Below, one piece after another: positions 42,016-50,686 of a stretch of 64,000 nt of DNA (position 1 is its first letter; each line of letters begins with the position of its first letter). The notes beneath the pieces were generated by a model. It saw only the letters and a program-made list of their open reading frames with translations, made no database searches and was not told the origin of the DNA. Source of the stretch: Oribacterium sinus (GTDB taxonomy: Bacteria > Bacillota > Clostridia > Lachnospirales > Lachnospiraceae); assembly GCF_014202695.1 (NCBI RefSeq), contig NZ_JACHHH010000010.1, positions 1 through 64,000 on the forward strand. Reading direction: 5' to 3'. A program made the position numbers and the translations under genes.

Positions 42016-43632
42016 ATGGATGTGTATGGGGAAGTGCAAAAGGAAAGAAAATGTCACTATATGGCCATTGATTTAAAGTCTTTTTATGCTTCCTGCGAGT
42101 GCAGAGAAAGAGGCTTGGATCCTATGGATGCTTATTTGGTGGTGGCGGATGGAGAAAGGACGGAAAAAACCATCTGCCTTGCAGTAAGTCCTGCCCTAAA
42201 GGCTTACGGTGTTCCGGGAAGAGCCAGACTTTTTGAGGTGGTAGAAAAGGTACGAAAGATCAATTATCAAAGGTCGAAGCTTTACGGAGGACAGCCTCTT
42301 GTGGGAAAGTCCTGCTTTGATTCAGATTGTAAAGCCTATCCTTTTTTGGCAGTAAACTATATTACGGCTCCTCCCAGGATGGCTTTATACATGGCTTACA
42401 GCAGGCGTGTTTATGAGGTGTATTTGGAATTTGTTTCCAAGGAGGATATTCACGTCTATTCCGTGGATGAGGTTTTTATGGATCTTAAGCCCTATGAAAG
42501 AATTTATCAAAAAAGCAGTAGAGCCTTGGCGGAGGAGATTTGCAGAAGAGTTTATGAGGAGGTAGGGATGATTGCCACCGTCGGTTTAGGGGAGAATCTC
42601 TATCTGGCCAAGGTAGCTATGGATATCGAAGCAAAACACATGCAAGCCTCTAAGGAAGGGATTCGTTTGGCTATGTTGACGGAGCAATCTTATCGGGAAA
42701 GTCTTTGGCAGCATAAGCCCCTCCATGATTTTTGGCGGATTGGCCGAGGAATTGAGAATCGTTTGGCTCACTATGGAATCTATACTATGGGAGATATTGC
42801 CATGGCGGCTCTTTCCGGCAGTAAAGAAAAGAAAAATCAGGCACTCCTGTATAAGCTTTTTGGAATACAGGCAGAGCTTTTGATTGACCATGCCTTTGGC
42901 TATGAAACTTGCAAGATAGAGGATATTAAGGCCTTTCACAGTAAAAGCAATAGCCTGCATAGCGGGCAAGTGTTGCCGTCTCCCTACGGCTTTTCCGAGG
43001 GAAGGATGGTGGCAGAGGAGATGGCGGAGGATTTGGCGCTGGATTTACTGAAGAAAGGGAAGGATTCCGCCTTTGTACAGCTCTATCTCTCCTTTGATGA
43101 AGAGAATGGGGGAGAAAGCTATGAGGGGAATCTTGTTCGGAATCACTATGGAAAAAGAGTACCGAAATCGGTCCATGGTCTCTATCATTTTCCGAAAAGA
43201 AGCAATCAGGGCAGAGCCTTTCGAGAGGCGGTTTTGGATATCTATGACAGGATTATGGACAGAAGATTAAGAATTAGAAAGCTCAGTATTTCCGCAGAGG
43301 ATGTAAGGGACTGTGAAGCCTTACCGGAGGGGCAGCTGGATTTGTTTCAGCATTTTTTGACCTCGGCTGAGAAAGAGCAGGAGCTTACAGAAAAGAGGCA
43401 GTTTCTGGAAAAGGAGGAGAAGGCTAGAGGAGCAGCTTTAGCGGTAATGGAGAAATTCGGAAAGAATGCCTTACTGAAGGGCTACCAGTATCTGGAGGGA
43501 GCCAGAGGGAGGGAGCGGAACCGACAGATTGGAGGCCATAGTAGCGGCGTTTCGGACATGGCTTCTATCAGGAGAAAGGAGGAAGCAACTATAGCGAAGA
43601 ATATAGTGGAAGAAGAGGATTATGAAAGATAG
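42016..43632 (+). CDS. Y-family DNA polymerase (UmuC-like)
   Basis: 538 residues from the ATG at 42016, preceded by GGAGATAG. Catalytic carboxylates lie in MAIDLKSFYASCECRERGLD and in YSVDEVFMDL. The thumb helix-hairpin region (FWRIGRGIENRLAHYGIYTM) and a little-finger domain follow. The clostridial UmuC-like group carries a C-terminal extension such as the one here. It should copy past DNA lesions during the SOS response. A YolD-like gene overlaps its end by 11 bases, the usual partnership. Confidence 0.92.
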   Translation: MDVYGEVQKERKCHYMAIDLKSFYASCECRERGLDPMDAYLVVADGERTEKTICLAVSPALKAYGVPGRARLFEVVEKVRKINYQRSKLYGGQPLVGKSCFDSDCKAYPFLAVNYITAPPRMALYMAYSRRVYEVYLEFVSKEDIHVYSVDEVFMDLKPYERIYQKSSRALAEEICRRVYEEVGMIATVGLGENLYLAKVAMDIEAKHMQASKEGIRLAMLTEQSYRESLWQHKPLHDFWRIGRGIENRLAHYGIYTMGDIAMAALSGSKEKKNQALLYKLFGIQAELLIDHAFGYETCKIEDIKAFHSKSNSLHSGQVLPSPYGFSEGRMVAEEMAEDLALDLLKKGKDSAFVQLYLSFDEENGGESYEGNLVRNHYGKRVPKSVHGLYHFPKRSNQGRAFREAVLDIYDRIMDRRLRIRKLSISAEDVRDCEALPEGQLDLFQHFLTSAEKEQELTEKRQFLEKEEKARGAALAVMEKFGKNALLKGYQYLEGARGRERNRQIGGHSSGVSDMASIRRKEEATIAKNIVEEEDYER

Positions 43633-43828
43633 AAAAAAAGAAAAGATAGGAGAAATCTCCTATCAATCCATTTTATACACCACCTATCCCATCCCCCTTC
43701 TTCGGAAGAGGATGTCCAAGGAAAGTCGAGCGGCACAATTTGCTCCCTTTGCTGCCCTAAAGGGTTATGAGGAGATGCTGGAGGAGGAAAATCCTAGTCC
43801 TTTTTCTGTACCAGTAAAGACTGGATAA
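43622..43828 (+). CDS. short YolD-like protein, probably truncated
   Basis: 68 residues. The core RKRMSKESRAAQFAPFAALKGYEEML matches the start of YolD-like partners of UmuC-type polymerases, which usually run well over 100 residues. Here the frame ends soon after the conserved block, and its last 35 bases overlap the convergent DUF815 gene. It overlaps the polymerase gene (ATG within TATGAAAGATAG). It may be a shortened form or the result of a rearrangement at the convergent junction. Confidence 0.7.
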   Translation: MKDRKKEKIGEISYQSILYTTYPIPLLRKRMSKESRAAQFAPFAALKGYEEMLEEENPSPFSVPVKTG

Positions 43829-45068
43829 ATTGTTCTGCTGTTCGTCCTGTGGCGGCTCCTCTTCGGATAGACCAGGCATTGGCCATGGTCAGAATCTTCT
43901 CCTCAGAAATGGAAAGCTTGTATTTATTGGCCAGAGAAAGTACGATTTTCTGATAAAGGGTATAGGCCGGCTTTTGGAAGAGGATGGAAAGACCAAAACG
44001 ATCTGCCAGGGAAAGTTTTTCCTCTGTGGTATCGGAATGGTGCAGGTCTTCCTGATATTCGATATCATTTTTATCGGAAAGATTTTCTTTTACCAGATGT
44101 CTTCGGTTGGAGGTAGCGTAAAGCAGGATATTGTCTGCTCTTCCCTCTAAACCGCCCTCCATTACGGCCTTCAGCAGTTTATATTCCACTTCAAAATTCT
44201 CAAAGGAAAGGTCATCAAAATAAAGAATAAAGGAATAGGGTCTTTCTCTAAGAGTCTGTAAGAGGAAGGGAATTCCTTCCAGATCCTTTTTGAAAAGAGA
44301 AACAAAGCGGAGTCCTTTGGACTGATATTCTTCCAAAAGCGCCTTCATACAGCTGGATTTTCCGGTTCCCGCATCTCCGTAGAGCAGGACATGGTTTGCC
44401 TTCTTTCCCGCTAAAAAGGCCTCTGTATTTTCTTTCAAGGCGGAAATTTCCTTTTCATAGCCCAAAAGAGTGGAGAATCCGGGATACTTCTGCAAAGGAA
44501 GACCTTTCAAATAGTATTCGGAAGAGCTTGTACCAAAAATATTTTCTTTTTCCAAGCTAAAGGCGGAATGACAGCGGAAAAGTCCTACGCCATGTTCCTT
44601 ATACTCCATTTCTAAAATAGAGGAGAATTCTAAAGCATCCTTAGCTGCTTCCAGCTTATTGTTAAAGGAAAGCAGCTGTGCTTCGTAGGAATAGGAGGGA
44701 AAATGCTCTGTTTTGGCAGCTTTTCCTTTAAATACAGAGTCGATAGCCTTTTGTTCCTTTGGAAAGAAGAAAGACAGATTTAAATGGTAGAGAGAATAGA
44801 GAATTTCCATTTCTCTTTGGATAAATTCAGGATAAGAGAAATGCTCCCAGCCCTTTTTTTCGGCAGATAAGCTTAGAGAATTTTCGTCCTGCAAAAGAAA
44901 ATCGGCAAGAAAAATATGCCAAAGGTTTGTTTCCTTTGGCATAGTGGAATAATTTTGAAAGAGACGGGAGAGGGAAGCATAAGGAGCATCTGCCTTTAAA
45001 TCCTGCACGAAATCTGTTTCTAAAAGATTTCGGTAAAACAATAATTCTTCCATTCTTTCTAGATTCAT
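43794..45068 (-). CDS. DUF815-family ATP-binding protein
   Basis: 424 residues. The C-terminal half is an AAA-like ATPase: GYEKEISALKENTEAFLAGK, Walker A YGDAGTGKSS near 232, Walker B FILYFDDLSFE near 280, then YATSNRRHLVKE and LADRFGLSILFQKP. The N-terminal half is helical and variable. This family is widespread in clostridia and its function is unknown. It is monocistronic, converging on the YolD-like gene with a 35-base overlap. Confidence 0.88.
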   Translation of the reverse strand: MNLERMEELLFYRNLLETDFVQDLKADAPYASLSRLFQNYSTMPKETNLWHIFLADFLLQDENSLSLSAEKKGWEHFSYPEFIQREMEILYSLYHLNLSFFFPKEQKAIDSVFKGKAAKTEHFPSYSYEAQLLSFNNKLEAAKDALEFSSILEMEYKEHGVGLFRCHSAFSLEKENIFGTSSSEYYLKGLPLQKYPGFSTLLGYEKEISALKENTEAFLAGKKANHVLLYGDAGTGKSSCMKALLEEYQSKGLRFVSLFKKDLEGIPFLLQTLRERPYSFILYFDDLSFENFEVEYKLLKAVMEGGLEGRADNILLYATSNRRHLVKENLSDKNDIEYQEDLHHSDTTEEKLSLADRFGLSILFQKPAYTLYQKIVLSLANKYKLSISEEKILTMANAWSIRRGAATGRTAEQFIQSLLVQKKD

Positions 45069-45146
45069 CCCTTGTACTCCTATTCTTTATTTACTATAAA
45101 AGCTTGCTGCTGGATATTTTCTATTCCCTAATAGATGATAGTTTAT

Positions 45147-46094
45147 CTAGTTTGACTTGCTTTTTCCGGAACTACTCTTGCTGTTATCGTGAGAGGAATT
45201 CTTTTCCGAAGTATTCTTGGAAGAGCTCTTTTCGGAGCTGTTCTTTTCGGAGCTGTTCTTTTCGGAATTATCACCGGTATGATTTTTGGAAGAGCCGGTT
45301 TTTTCAGAGCTGCTTTCCTCCTCCTTATTTCCTGACTTACCGTTATGTGTGTTGCTCTTACTGTCTTTGTTTTTGCTGTTTTCGTTCTTGCTGTTTTCGT
45401 TCTTGCTATCTTCGTCCTTAGCAGTTTCTTCATCCGCCTTGGTTTTCGGATAAGGAGATTCTTCTAAAGTGAAGTTACCGGTCACCTGATTTCCCGATTT
45501 GTCAGAAACATACACGGTAAGTCCATTACTTTTCATGGAAAATGTCACCTTGCCGGTAGCTTCATCAATGTTGGTGGGTTTAAGATTGTCTCCATCCTTA
45601 TCGATTCCGTAAATTGTGGCATAATCCACTCCGGACTGATCATCGCTTACAGTAAACTCAACATATCCGGAGCCGAGAACAACATTATCCTCATCGATGA
45701 CGGGAGGATTTTCATCAAAACTATTGATTTGGGTATTGCTGACTTGCATCATTCCGTTGATGGATTTTGCGGAAATTCGAAGATTTCCATTTCCGGTAAG
45801 AGAAATGATGTAATTTTGATTTTCCTTTGTGAAATTTTGCTCTTTTCCTTCTAATTTTGCGGTGAACTCTTTAATAGGAAGAATGGAATCCACATGAACC
45901 AAAAGAGTTCTTACAGCAGGATCATCCGTTTCCGTGGCTTCATTCACCTTTAACTTAGGAGTCGCTAAAACAAAAAACAAAATAATGGAATTAATCACCA
46001 GATAAGGCAGGACATAATGAAGAAGTATGGAAAGAAAGCCGGACTTCTTTTTCTGTGACCCTTTGGAACTTCTATAATCTTTTTGGTTGGACAT
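45147..46094 (-). CDS. single-pass membrane protein with Ser/Lys/Asn/Glu-rich repeat tail, unknown
   Basis: 315 residues from the ATG preceded by GAGGAG; an upstream ATG has no site. One helix near 27-47 (LHYVLPYLVINSIILFFVLA) is followed by an extracellular beta-rich region (about 60-210, with DDQSGVDYATIYGIDKDGDN, typical of Ig-like surface modules). The last ~100 residues are disordered repeats (KNENSKNENSKNKDSK; SEKNSSEKSSSKN). No family is named. The tail repeats suggest length variation between strains. Confidence 0.7.
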   Translation of the reverse strand: MSNQKDYRSSKGSQKKKSGFLSILLHYVLPYLVINSIILFFVLATPKLKVNEATETDDPAVRTLLVHVDSILPIKEFTAKLEGKEQNFTKENQNYIISLTGNGNLRISAKSINGMMQVSNTQINSFDENPPVIDEDNVVLGSGYVEFTVSDDQSGVDYATIYGIDKDGDNLKPTNIDEATGKVTFSMKSNGLTVYVSDKSGNQVTGNFTLEESPYPKTKADEETAKDEDSKNENSKNENSKNKDSKSNTHNGKSGNKEEESSSEKTGSSKNHTGDNSEKNSSEKNSSEKSSSKNTSEKNSSHDNSKSSSGKSKSN

Positions 46095-46344
46095 GTTTTT
46101 CTCCTCAGCTTTTCTAGATACTACGGCAAAAAAGTATACCAAATCTTCCTTTTGCTTACAAGATAACTTCTATGCAATTAGGACTTCCTATCGAAATTGT
46201 TAAGAAATATCAGTGCATTCGCTGAAATTAAAAATAACCGGCAACAAGATTTAACAAAAGACATTCCTAAAGACATTCCCTCTGAACCCTAGGCAAAAGA
46301 GAAAGAGAATGTTAGAATGAAAAGACTAATCTTGGAGGGGTGTT

Positions 46345-47205
46345 ATGAAATTTGATACGAAAAGAGATATAAAAAGGCTACTTGGCGTTTTGGCGGGAGC
46401 CACCTTGTTGGCTTTAAACTTGAAAACCTTCGTTTCAGCCGGAGGACTTTTTCCGGGAGGTGCCACGGGACTCACAGTCCTGTTACAAAGAGTAGCGTTA
46501 CGCTATTTTAACTTAGCGCTTCCGTATTCTGTACTGAATATCATTATCAATATTATTCCTGTTTACATCGGCTTTCGGTATGTGGGAAAAAAATTCACAA
46601 TCTTATCTTTGATTATGATTTTATTCACAGGCTTTGTTACGGATAGTGTGAATTTACAGCCCATTACCTCGGATATGCTTTTAATATCTATCTTTGGAGG
46701 AATCTTAAATGCCTGTGCCATTACGCTTTGCCTCAGGATGGATGCCACTTCCGGGGGAACGGATTTTATTGCGATTTATCTGTCTCAGAAAAAGGGAGTG
46801 GACACCTGGAATTTGATTTTCTATTTTAACGCCGCCCTTTTGGCTGTTGCCGGATATCTTTTCGGTTGGGAGAAGGCGTTATACTCCATCATATTCCAAT
46901 ATGTGTCTACACAAACCATTTCCGCGCTTTACAGAAATTATCAAAAGCTTACGCTTTTTGTGATTACGGATTATCCCAATGAAATAGCAGCGGGAATCCA
47001 TGAGGTCTGTCATCACGGCGCCTCTATTATGCACGCCATGGGAGCATTTGAAAGAAAAGACCATTATATGGTGTATTCTGTGATTTCTTCAGCGGATATC
47101 AAGAAGGTGAAAATGAAGATTAACGAGATTGATCCGAAGTCCTTTGTGAACACCATTCGTTCTCAGGATATTACCGGGCATTTCTATATGAGACCGAAGG
47201 ATTAA
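46345..47205 (+). CDS. YitT-family membrane protein (DUF161/DUF2179)
   Basis: 286 residues. Five or six helices (about 15-175) begin with LLGVLAGATLLALNLKTFVS and include the family segment SAGGLFPGGATGLTVLL. DATSGGTDFIAIYLS lies near 132. The cytosolic C-terminal DUF2179 domain has LTLFVITDYPNEIAAGIHEV and MVYSVISSADIKKVK. Function is unknown. It has a GGAGGGG site. The HAD phosphatase gene follows 85 bases later. Confidence 0.92.
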   Translation: MKFDTKRDIKRLLGVLAGATLLALNLKTFVSAGGLFPGGATGLTVLLQRVALRYFNLALPYSVLNIIINIIPVYIGFRYVGKKFTILSLIMILFTGFVTDSVNLQPITSDMLLISIFGGILNACAITLCLRMDATSGGTDFIAIYLSQKKGVDTWNLIFYFNAALLAVAGYLFGWEKALYSIIFQYVSTQTISALYRNYQKLTLFVITDYPNEIAAGIHEVCHHGASIMHAMGAFERKDHYMVYSVISSADIKKVKMKINEIDPKSFVNTIRSQDITGHFYMRPKD

Positions 47206-47290
47206 AAGAGTAGGGGATGATATTTCTGTTTGAAGCAAAAGGACTTAAAGGGCAGAAAGTAACAGTAGAGAAAAGGGAGAAGAAGTACTT

Positions 47291-47935
47291 ATGAAAAAGA
47301 AGTATCAGAATATATTTTTGGATCTGGACGGAACCATTATGGATTCCGGCTCCGGAATTATGAAGTCGGTGCAATATGCCTTGGATCATTTTTCCTTGCC
47401 CAATGAACCGGAGGAAAAGCTGAGAAGATTTGTGGGACCTTCCTTGCAGGATTCTTTTATGCGATTCTACGGTTTTTCCGAAGAAAAGGCTAAAGAAGCC
47501 ATTTCTTATTATCGGGAATATTATCCTGAGAAGGGAATGTATGACGCCTTTTTATATCCCGGGATGGAGGAATGCATGAAGAAGATGCATGAAGGAAGGA
47601 AGAAGCTGGTGCTTTTAACCTCTAAGCCTCTGTTTTTTGCCACTCAGATTATAGCCCACTTTGGTTTATCCCCTTATTTTTTTCTGGAAATCGGCACGGA
47701 GCTTAAAGAGCAACATTCCGACAAGAGTTTCTTGATGGAGCAAGCTATAGAAAAGGGCTGTTTTCAAAGAGAAGATTGTCTTATGGTAGGAGATACCGTT
47801 TACGATATTCAAGGGGCGAAGGATGCAGGAATCGACTCTGTGGCAGCGCTCTACGGCTATGGAGAACGAAAAGAAATCGAAACGGCAAATTATTTCATTG
47901 AAAAGCCTTTGGATTTATTGAAGATTGTTTTTTAA
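47291..47935 (+). CDS. HAD-superfamily phosphatase, phosphoglycolate phosphatase-like
   Basis: 214 residues. Motif I FLDLDGTIMDS (nucleophile Asp) is at about 7-17, motif II is the LLTSKP region near 100, a Lys follows (EQHSDKSF), and motif IV is MVGDTVYDIQGAKDAG near 160-175. The alpha-helical cap sits between motifs I and II, typical of the PGP/PpaX subfamily. It should dephosphorylate small phosphorylated metabolites; the substrate is open. Confidence 0.9.
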   Translation: MKKKYQNIFLDLDGTIMDSGSGIMKSVQYALDHFSLPNEPEEKLRRFVGPSLQDSFMRFYGFSEEKAKEAISYYREYYPEKGMYDAFLYPGMEECMKKMHEGRKKLVLLTSKPLFFATQIIAHFGLSPYFFLEIGTELKEQHSDKSFLMEQAIEKGCFQREDCLMVGDTVYDIQGAKDAGIDSVAALYGYGERKEIETANYFIEKPLDLLKIVF

Positions 47936-48036
47936 TAGAGTAAATTTACTCGGTGTACCCGCTGCTGAATGAAGAGGGAAAATTATGGCAGGATAGCGGT
48001 AAAATTATATTTACAGTTCAAGAAGAAAGGATGTAT

Positions 48037-49101
48037 ATGAAAAGAAATCTTTGGAAATGGCTGTTACTTTGTCTTCTTTGCCTTGGTCTTTTTGCCTGTA
48101 CAAAGGGCGGAGAGAGCTCTACGGAAGCAAAGAAGGGATCTACTCCTGCTGTAGAAGAAAAGAGCTCTTCGGTAGAAAGTTCTGAAAATGCGGAAGAATC
48201 TAAGGCAGAGAATAAGACTGAGACAGGAGAAGGCCCGACGATTTTAAGCCTTAAGGGACCCACTACCATAGGCCTTGTGCATTTGATGGAGAAAAGTGAA
48301 GAGGAAAAACTTCCTTACCAATTTCAAATGGAAGCAAGCCCGGATGCTTTACTTCCGGATTTTGTAGCGGGAAAGGGACAGATTGCTACAGTTCCGGCCA
48401 ATATGGCGGCAGTTTTATACCAAAAGCTGGATAAGGATGTGGAAGTTCTGAATATCAATACGCTGGGAATCCTGTATGTGATTACCGGAAATGAGGAAGT
48501 GAACAGCATTGCGGATTTAGCCGGAAAGGATATTTATATGCCGGGACAGGGAGCCACACCGGAGTATGTGCTTCGTGCCCTGCTTTCCAAGAACAATGTG
48601 GAGGGAAATCTCAACTTTGTAACGGAACCTGCTGAGGCAGTAGCGCATTTACAGGTGAATCCCAACGACGTGGCAATTCTTCCTGAGCCCTTTGCTACTG
48701 CAACCCTTTTACAAAACAGTAATTTACAAAGAAAAATCTCTATTACAGAGGAGTGGAAGAAGTCCTTTGACGGGGTAGAGTTGCCCACAGCGGTAACCAT
48801 TGTCAGAAAATCCTATGCCAAGGAACACCCTGAAATTGTGAAGGCTTTTTTGGAGGAGGAAAAAGAAAGCATTGCCGCTGTGGAAAAGGATGTTCAGAAG
48901 ACGGCAGAACTTGTGGTGAAACAGGGAATCCTGGAGAAGGAAGCTTTGGCTGCCAAGGCTATCCCAAACTGTAATATTCATTTCATTGACGGAGAAGAGA
49001 TGAAGAAAGCTTTGGAGCAGTACTATCAAGTTCTTTTTGCATCTAATCCGAAGTCGGTGGGAGGAGTCTTACCGGAAGAGGGATTTTATGCAGAGCCTTA
49101 A
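48037..49101 (+). CDS. substrate-binding lipoprotein of an NMT1/SsuA-type ABC importer
   Basis: 354 residues from the second nearby ATG, which has AAAGGA 5 nt upstream. The signal ends at lipobox LGLFAC. A Ser/Glu linker is followed by a periplasmic-binding fold with TIGLVHLMEKSEEEKLPYQF, AKGQIA-like and NMAAVLYQKL segments, and SIADLAGKDIYMPGQGATPE. This matches the NMT1/THI5-TauA-SsuA family, which binds sulfonates, thiamine precursors or similar small molecules. The following permease and ATPase complete the importer. No riboswitch is seen upstream. Confidence 0.9.
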   Translation: MKRNLWKWLLLCLLCLGLFACTKGGESSTEAKKGSTPAVEEKSSSVESSENAEESKAENKTETGEGPTILSLKGPTTIGLVHLMEKSEEEKLPYQFQMEASPDALLPDFVAGKGQIATVPANMAAVLYQKLDKDVEVLNINTLGILYVITGNEEVNSIADLAGKDIYMPGQGATPEYVLRALLSKNNVEGNLNFVTEPAEAVAHLQVNPNDVAILPEPFATATLLQNSNLQRKISITEEWKKSFDGVELPTAVTIVRKSYAKEHPEIVKAFLEEEKESIAAVEKDVQKTAELVVKQGILEKEALAAKAIPNCNIHFIDGEEMKKALEQYYQVLFASNPKSVGGVLPEEGFYAEP

Positions 49102-49189
49102 TAGAGGGGAAGTGACAGTTCTTTTTGAAAGCCATAGCTTGGATATAGAAAAGAACGAAATGCATTCCTGTTATTAGGAAGGAAAGAAT

Positions 49190-49930
49190 GTGAAACAATG
49201 GCGTAAAGCGGGAATTATAATATTTTGGTTGCTTCTATGGGAATTGTTTGCCGGATTGGTGAACAATTCCTTTCTTTTGGTTGGACCTATAGAAAGTGTT
49301 AAAGCCTTAAGTCGACTATTACAGCAGCAAGAATTCTACGGAATACTGTGGAAAAGCTCTCGGGGAATTCTCTCGGCCTATCTTCTGAGTTTTCTCCTGG
49401 CTTTAATCCTTTCTTATCTTTCCTATAGAAATTCTTTGTTGGAGGATTTTTTGAAGCCGGGAGTTTTTGTGTTAAGAAGTTTACCGGTGGCCAGTTTTAT
49501 CATTATCCTTTTGTTCTTTTTGGGAAGAGACAAGCTTTCTTTCACTATAAGCGGTTTTATGTCCTTTCCGATTTTCTACATTAACCTTCTGGAGGGCTTT
49601 CATAAAACAGACCATAAATTACTGGAAATGGCGGAAGTCTTTCATTTTTCCCTATATCGAAGACTTCGGTATATCCATCTTCCGGCAGTATATCCCTTAT
49701 TGCTTGGGGCAGCGAAATTAGCCATGGGACTTTCCTGGAAGAGCGGAATTGCGGCGGAGCTGATTGGTCAAGTGGGGAAAAGTATAGGCTATCAGTTGAT
49801 GGAGGCCAAGGTGAGCCTGGAAATGGCGGATGTCTTTGCCTGGAGTATCGTGATTATTGCCTTGTCTCAGTGCTGGGAAATCCTGGTAATACTGCTGATT
49901 AAGGGCTTGTGCAGGAAGGGATGTGCGTAA
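49190..49930 (+). CDS. ABC importer permease (SsuC/TauC type)
   Basis: 246 residues, about six helices. It begins at GTG with GGAAAGGA upstream. The EAA-type loop is visible as EMAEVFHFSLYRRLRYIHLPA near 145-165, and GLSWKSGIAAELIGQ follows as in this family. It should form the channel for the substrate delivered by the upstream lipoprotein. Its stop overlaps the ATPase start (TAATG). Confidence 0.9.
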   Translation: MKQWRKAGIIIFWLLLWELFAGLVNNSFLLVGPIESVKALSRLLQQQEFYGILWKSSRGILSAYLLSFLLALILSYLSYRNSLLEDFLKPGVFVLRSLPVASFIIILLFFLGRDKLSFTISGFMSFPIFYINLLEGFHKTDHKLLEMAEVFHFSLYRRLRYIHLPAVYPLLLGAAKLAMGLSWKSGIAAELIGQVGKSIGYQLMEAKVSLEMADVFAWSIVIIALSQCWEILVILLIKGLCRKGCA

Positions 49931-50526
49931 TGGAGATTCGAATTGAAAATGGAGAGAAGCGCTTTGGAGAAAAAGTCCTTTTTTCCAATTTTTCCTGCCA
50001 AATGGATTTTCACAAACATTCTCTTTATAGAATTTCCGGTGAATCCGGAAAAGGGAAGACCAGCTTACTTCGGATTTTGGCTTCTCTGGAAAAACTGGAT
50101 CGGGGCGAGCTACAGTTTCTATTCGGGGAGGCAGCCAGAGGAGAGGGGAGCTTTAAGGTTTCCATGCTATTTCAGGAAAATCGACTGCTGGAAAAATGTA
50201 GCGCATTGGAAAATCTTCAGATTGCTTTGCCGATGCTGTCTAAAAAAGAAATTCTAACAGAAATGACTGTTTTTTTCGAAGAAGAAGATTTCAGAAAAAA
50301 AGTAGAGAAATATTCCGGGGGAATGAAGAGGCGATTAAGCTTTCTAAGGGCAATGCTTTTTCCCTTTGACTTCCTGCTTCTGGACGAACCCTTTACAGGC
50401 TTGGATAAGGCAAATAGAAAGATAATGGAGGAGTATCTGCTTTCCCATCAAAGAAAACGTCCGGTAATCTTTGCCAGCCATGAAAATCCACTGCTATGGA
50501 AAGATTACGGAACTATCGCGTTATAA
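49930..50526 (+). CDS. ABC importer ATP-binding protein
   Basis: 198 residues, shorter than the usual ~250 because the end after the H-loop is missing or reduced. Walker A SGESGKGKTS is near 35, signature YSGGMKRRLS near 126, Walker B FDFLLLDEPFTGLD near 147, and FASHENP holds the H-loop His. It ends soon after. It powers the importer and is coupled to the permease through TAATG. The first ATG of the frame lies 21 bases upstream inside the permease gene and is less likely. Confidence 0.9.
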   Translation: MEIRIENGEKRFGEKVLFSNFSCQMDFHKHSLYRISGESGKGKTSLLRILASLEKLDRGELQFLFGEAARGEGSFKVSMLFQENRLLEKCSALENLQIALPMLSKKEILTEMTVFFEEEDFRKKVEKYSGGMKRRLSFLRAMLFPFDFLLLDEPFTGLDKANRKIMEEYLLSHQRKRPVIFASHENPLLWKDYGTIAL

Positions 50527-50641
50527 ATTGAAGGGCCTTGTATGATAAAAAACTTAAAATCGCAGTTTTAAATACTTAAAAAGAAAAACTGTAAAGAAAA
50601 TTTTATGAAATGGCAGAAAACTTGTAACACATGAAGAAAGA

Positions 50642-50677
50642 CTTTTGTCTATACTTTTGATAGCAAATAGACAAAAG
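50642..50677 (+). promoter_or_regulatory. inverted repeat that reaches into a ribosome binding site
   Basis: CTTTTGTCTA (50642-50651) and TAGACAAAAG (50668-50677) are perfect 10-bp arms around a 16-base loop. The right arm covers the first bases of the ribosome binding site AAAAGGAGG of the wall-binding protein gene. The hairpin could hide the site in the mRNA, or the repeat could be an operator. Confidence 0.5.
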
Positions 50678-50686
50678 GAGGTTTCT

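Noticed and set aside
45104-45433. Frames on both strands opposite the Ser/Asn/Lys repeats
   Set aside because: They reflect the repeat composition (runs of SFRS, RTKTA) and have no independent start signals.
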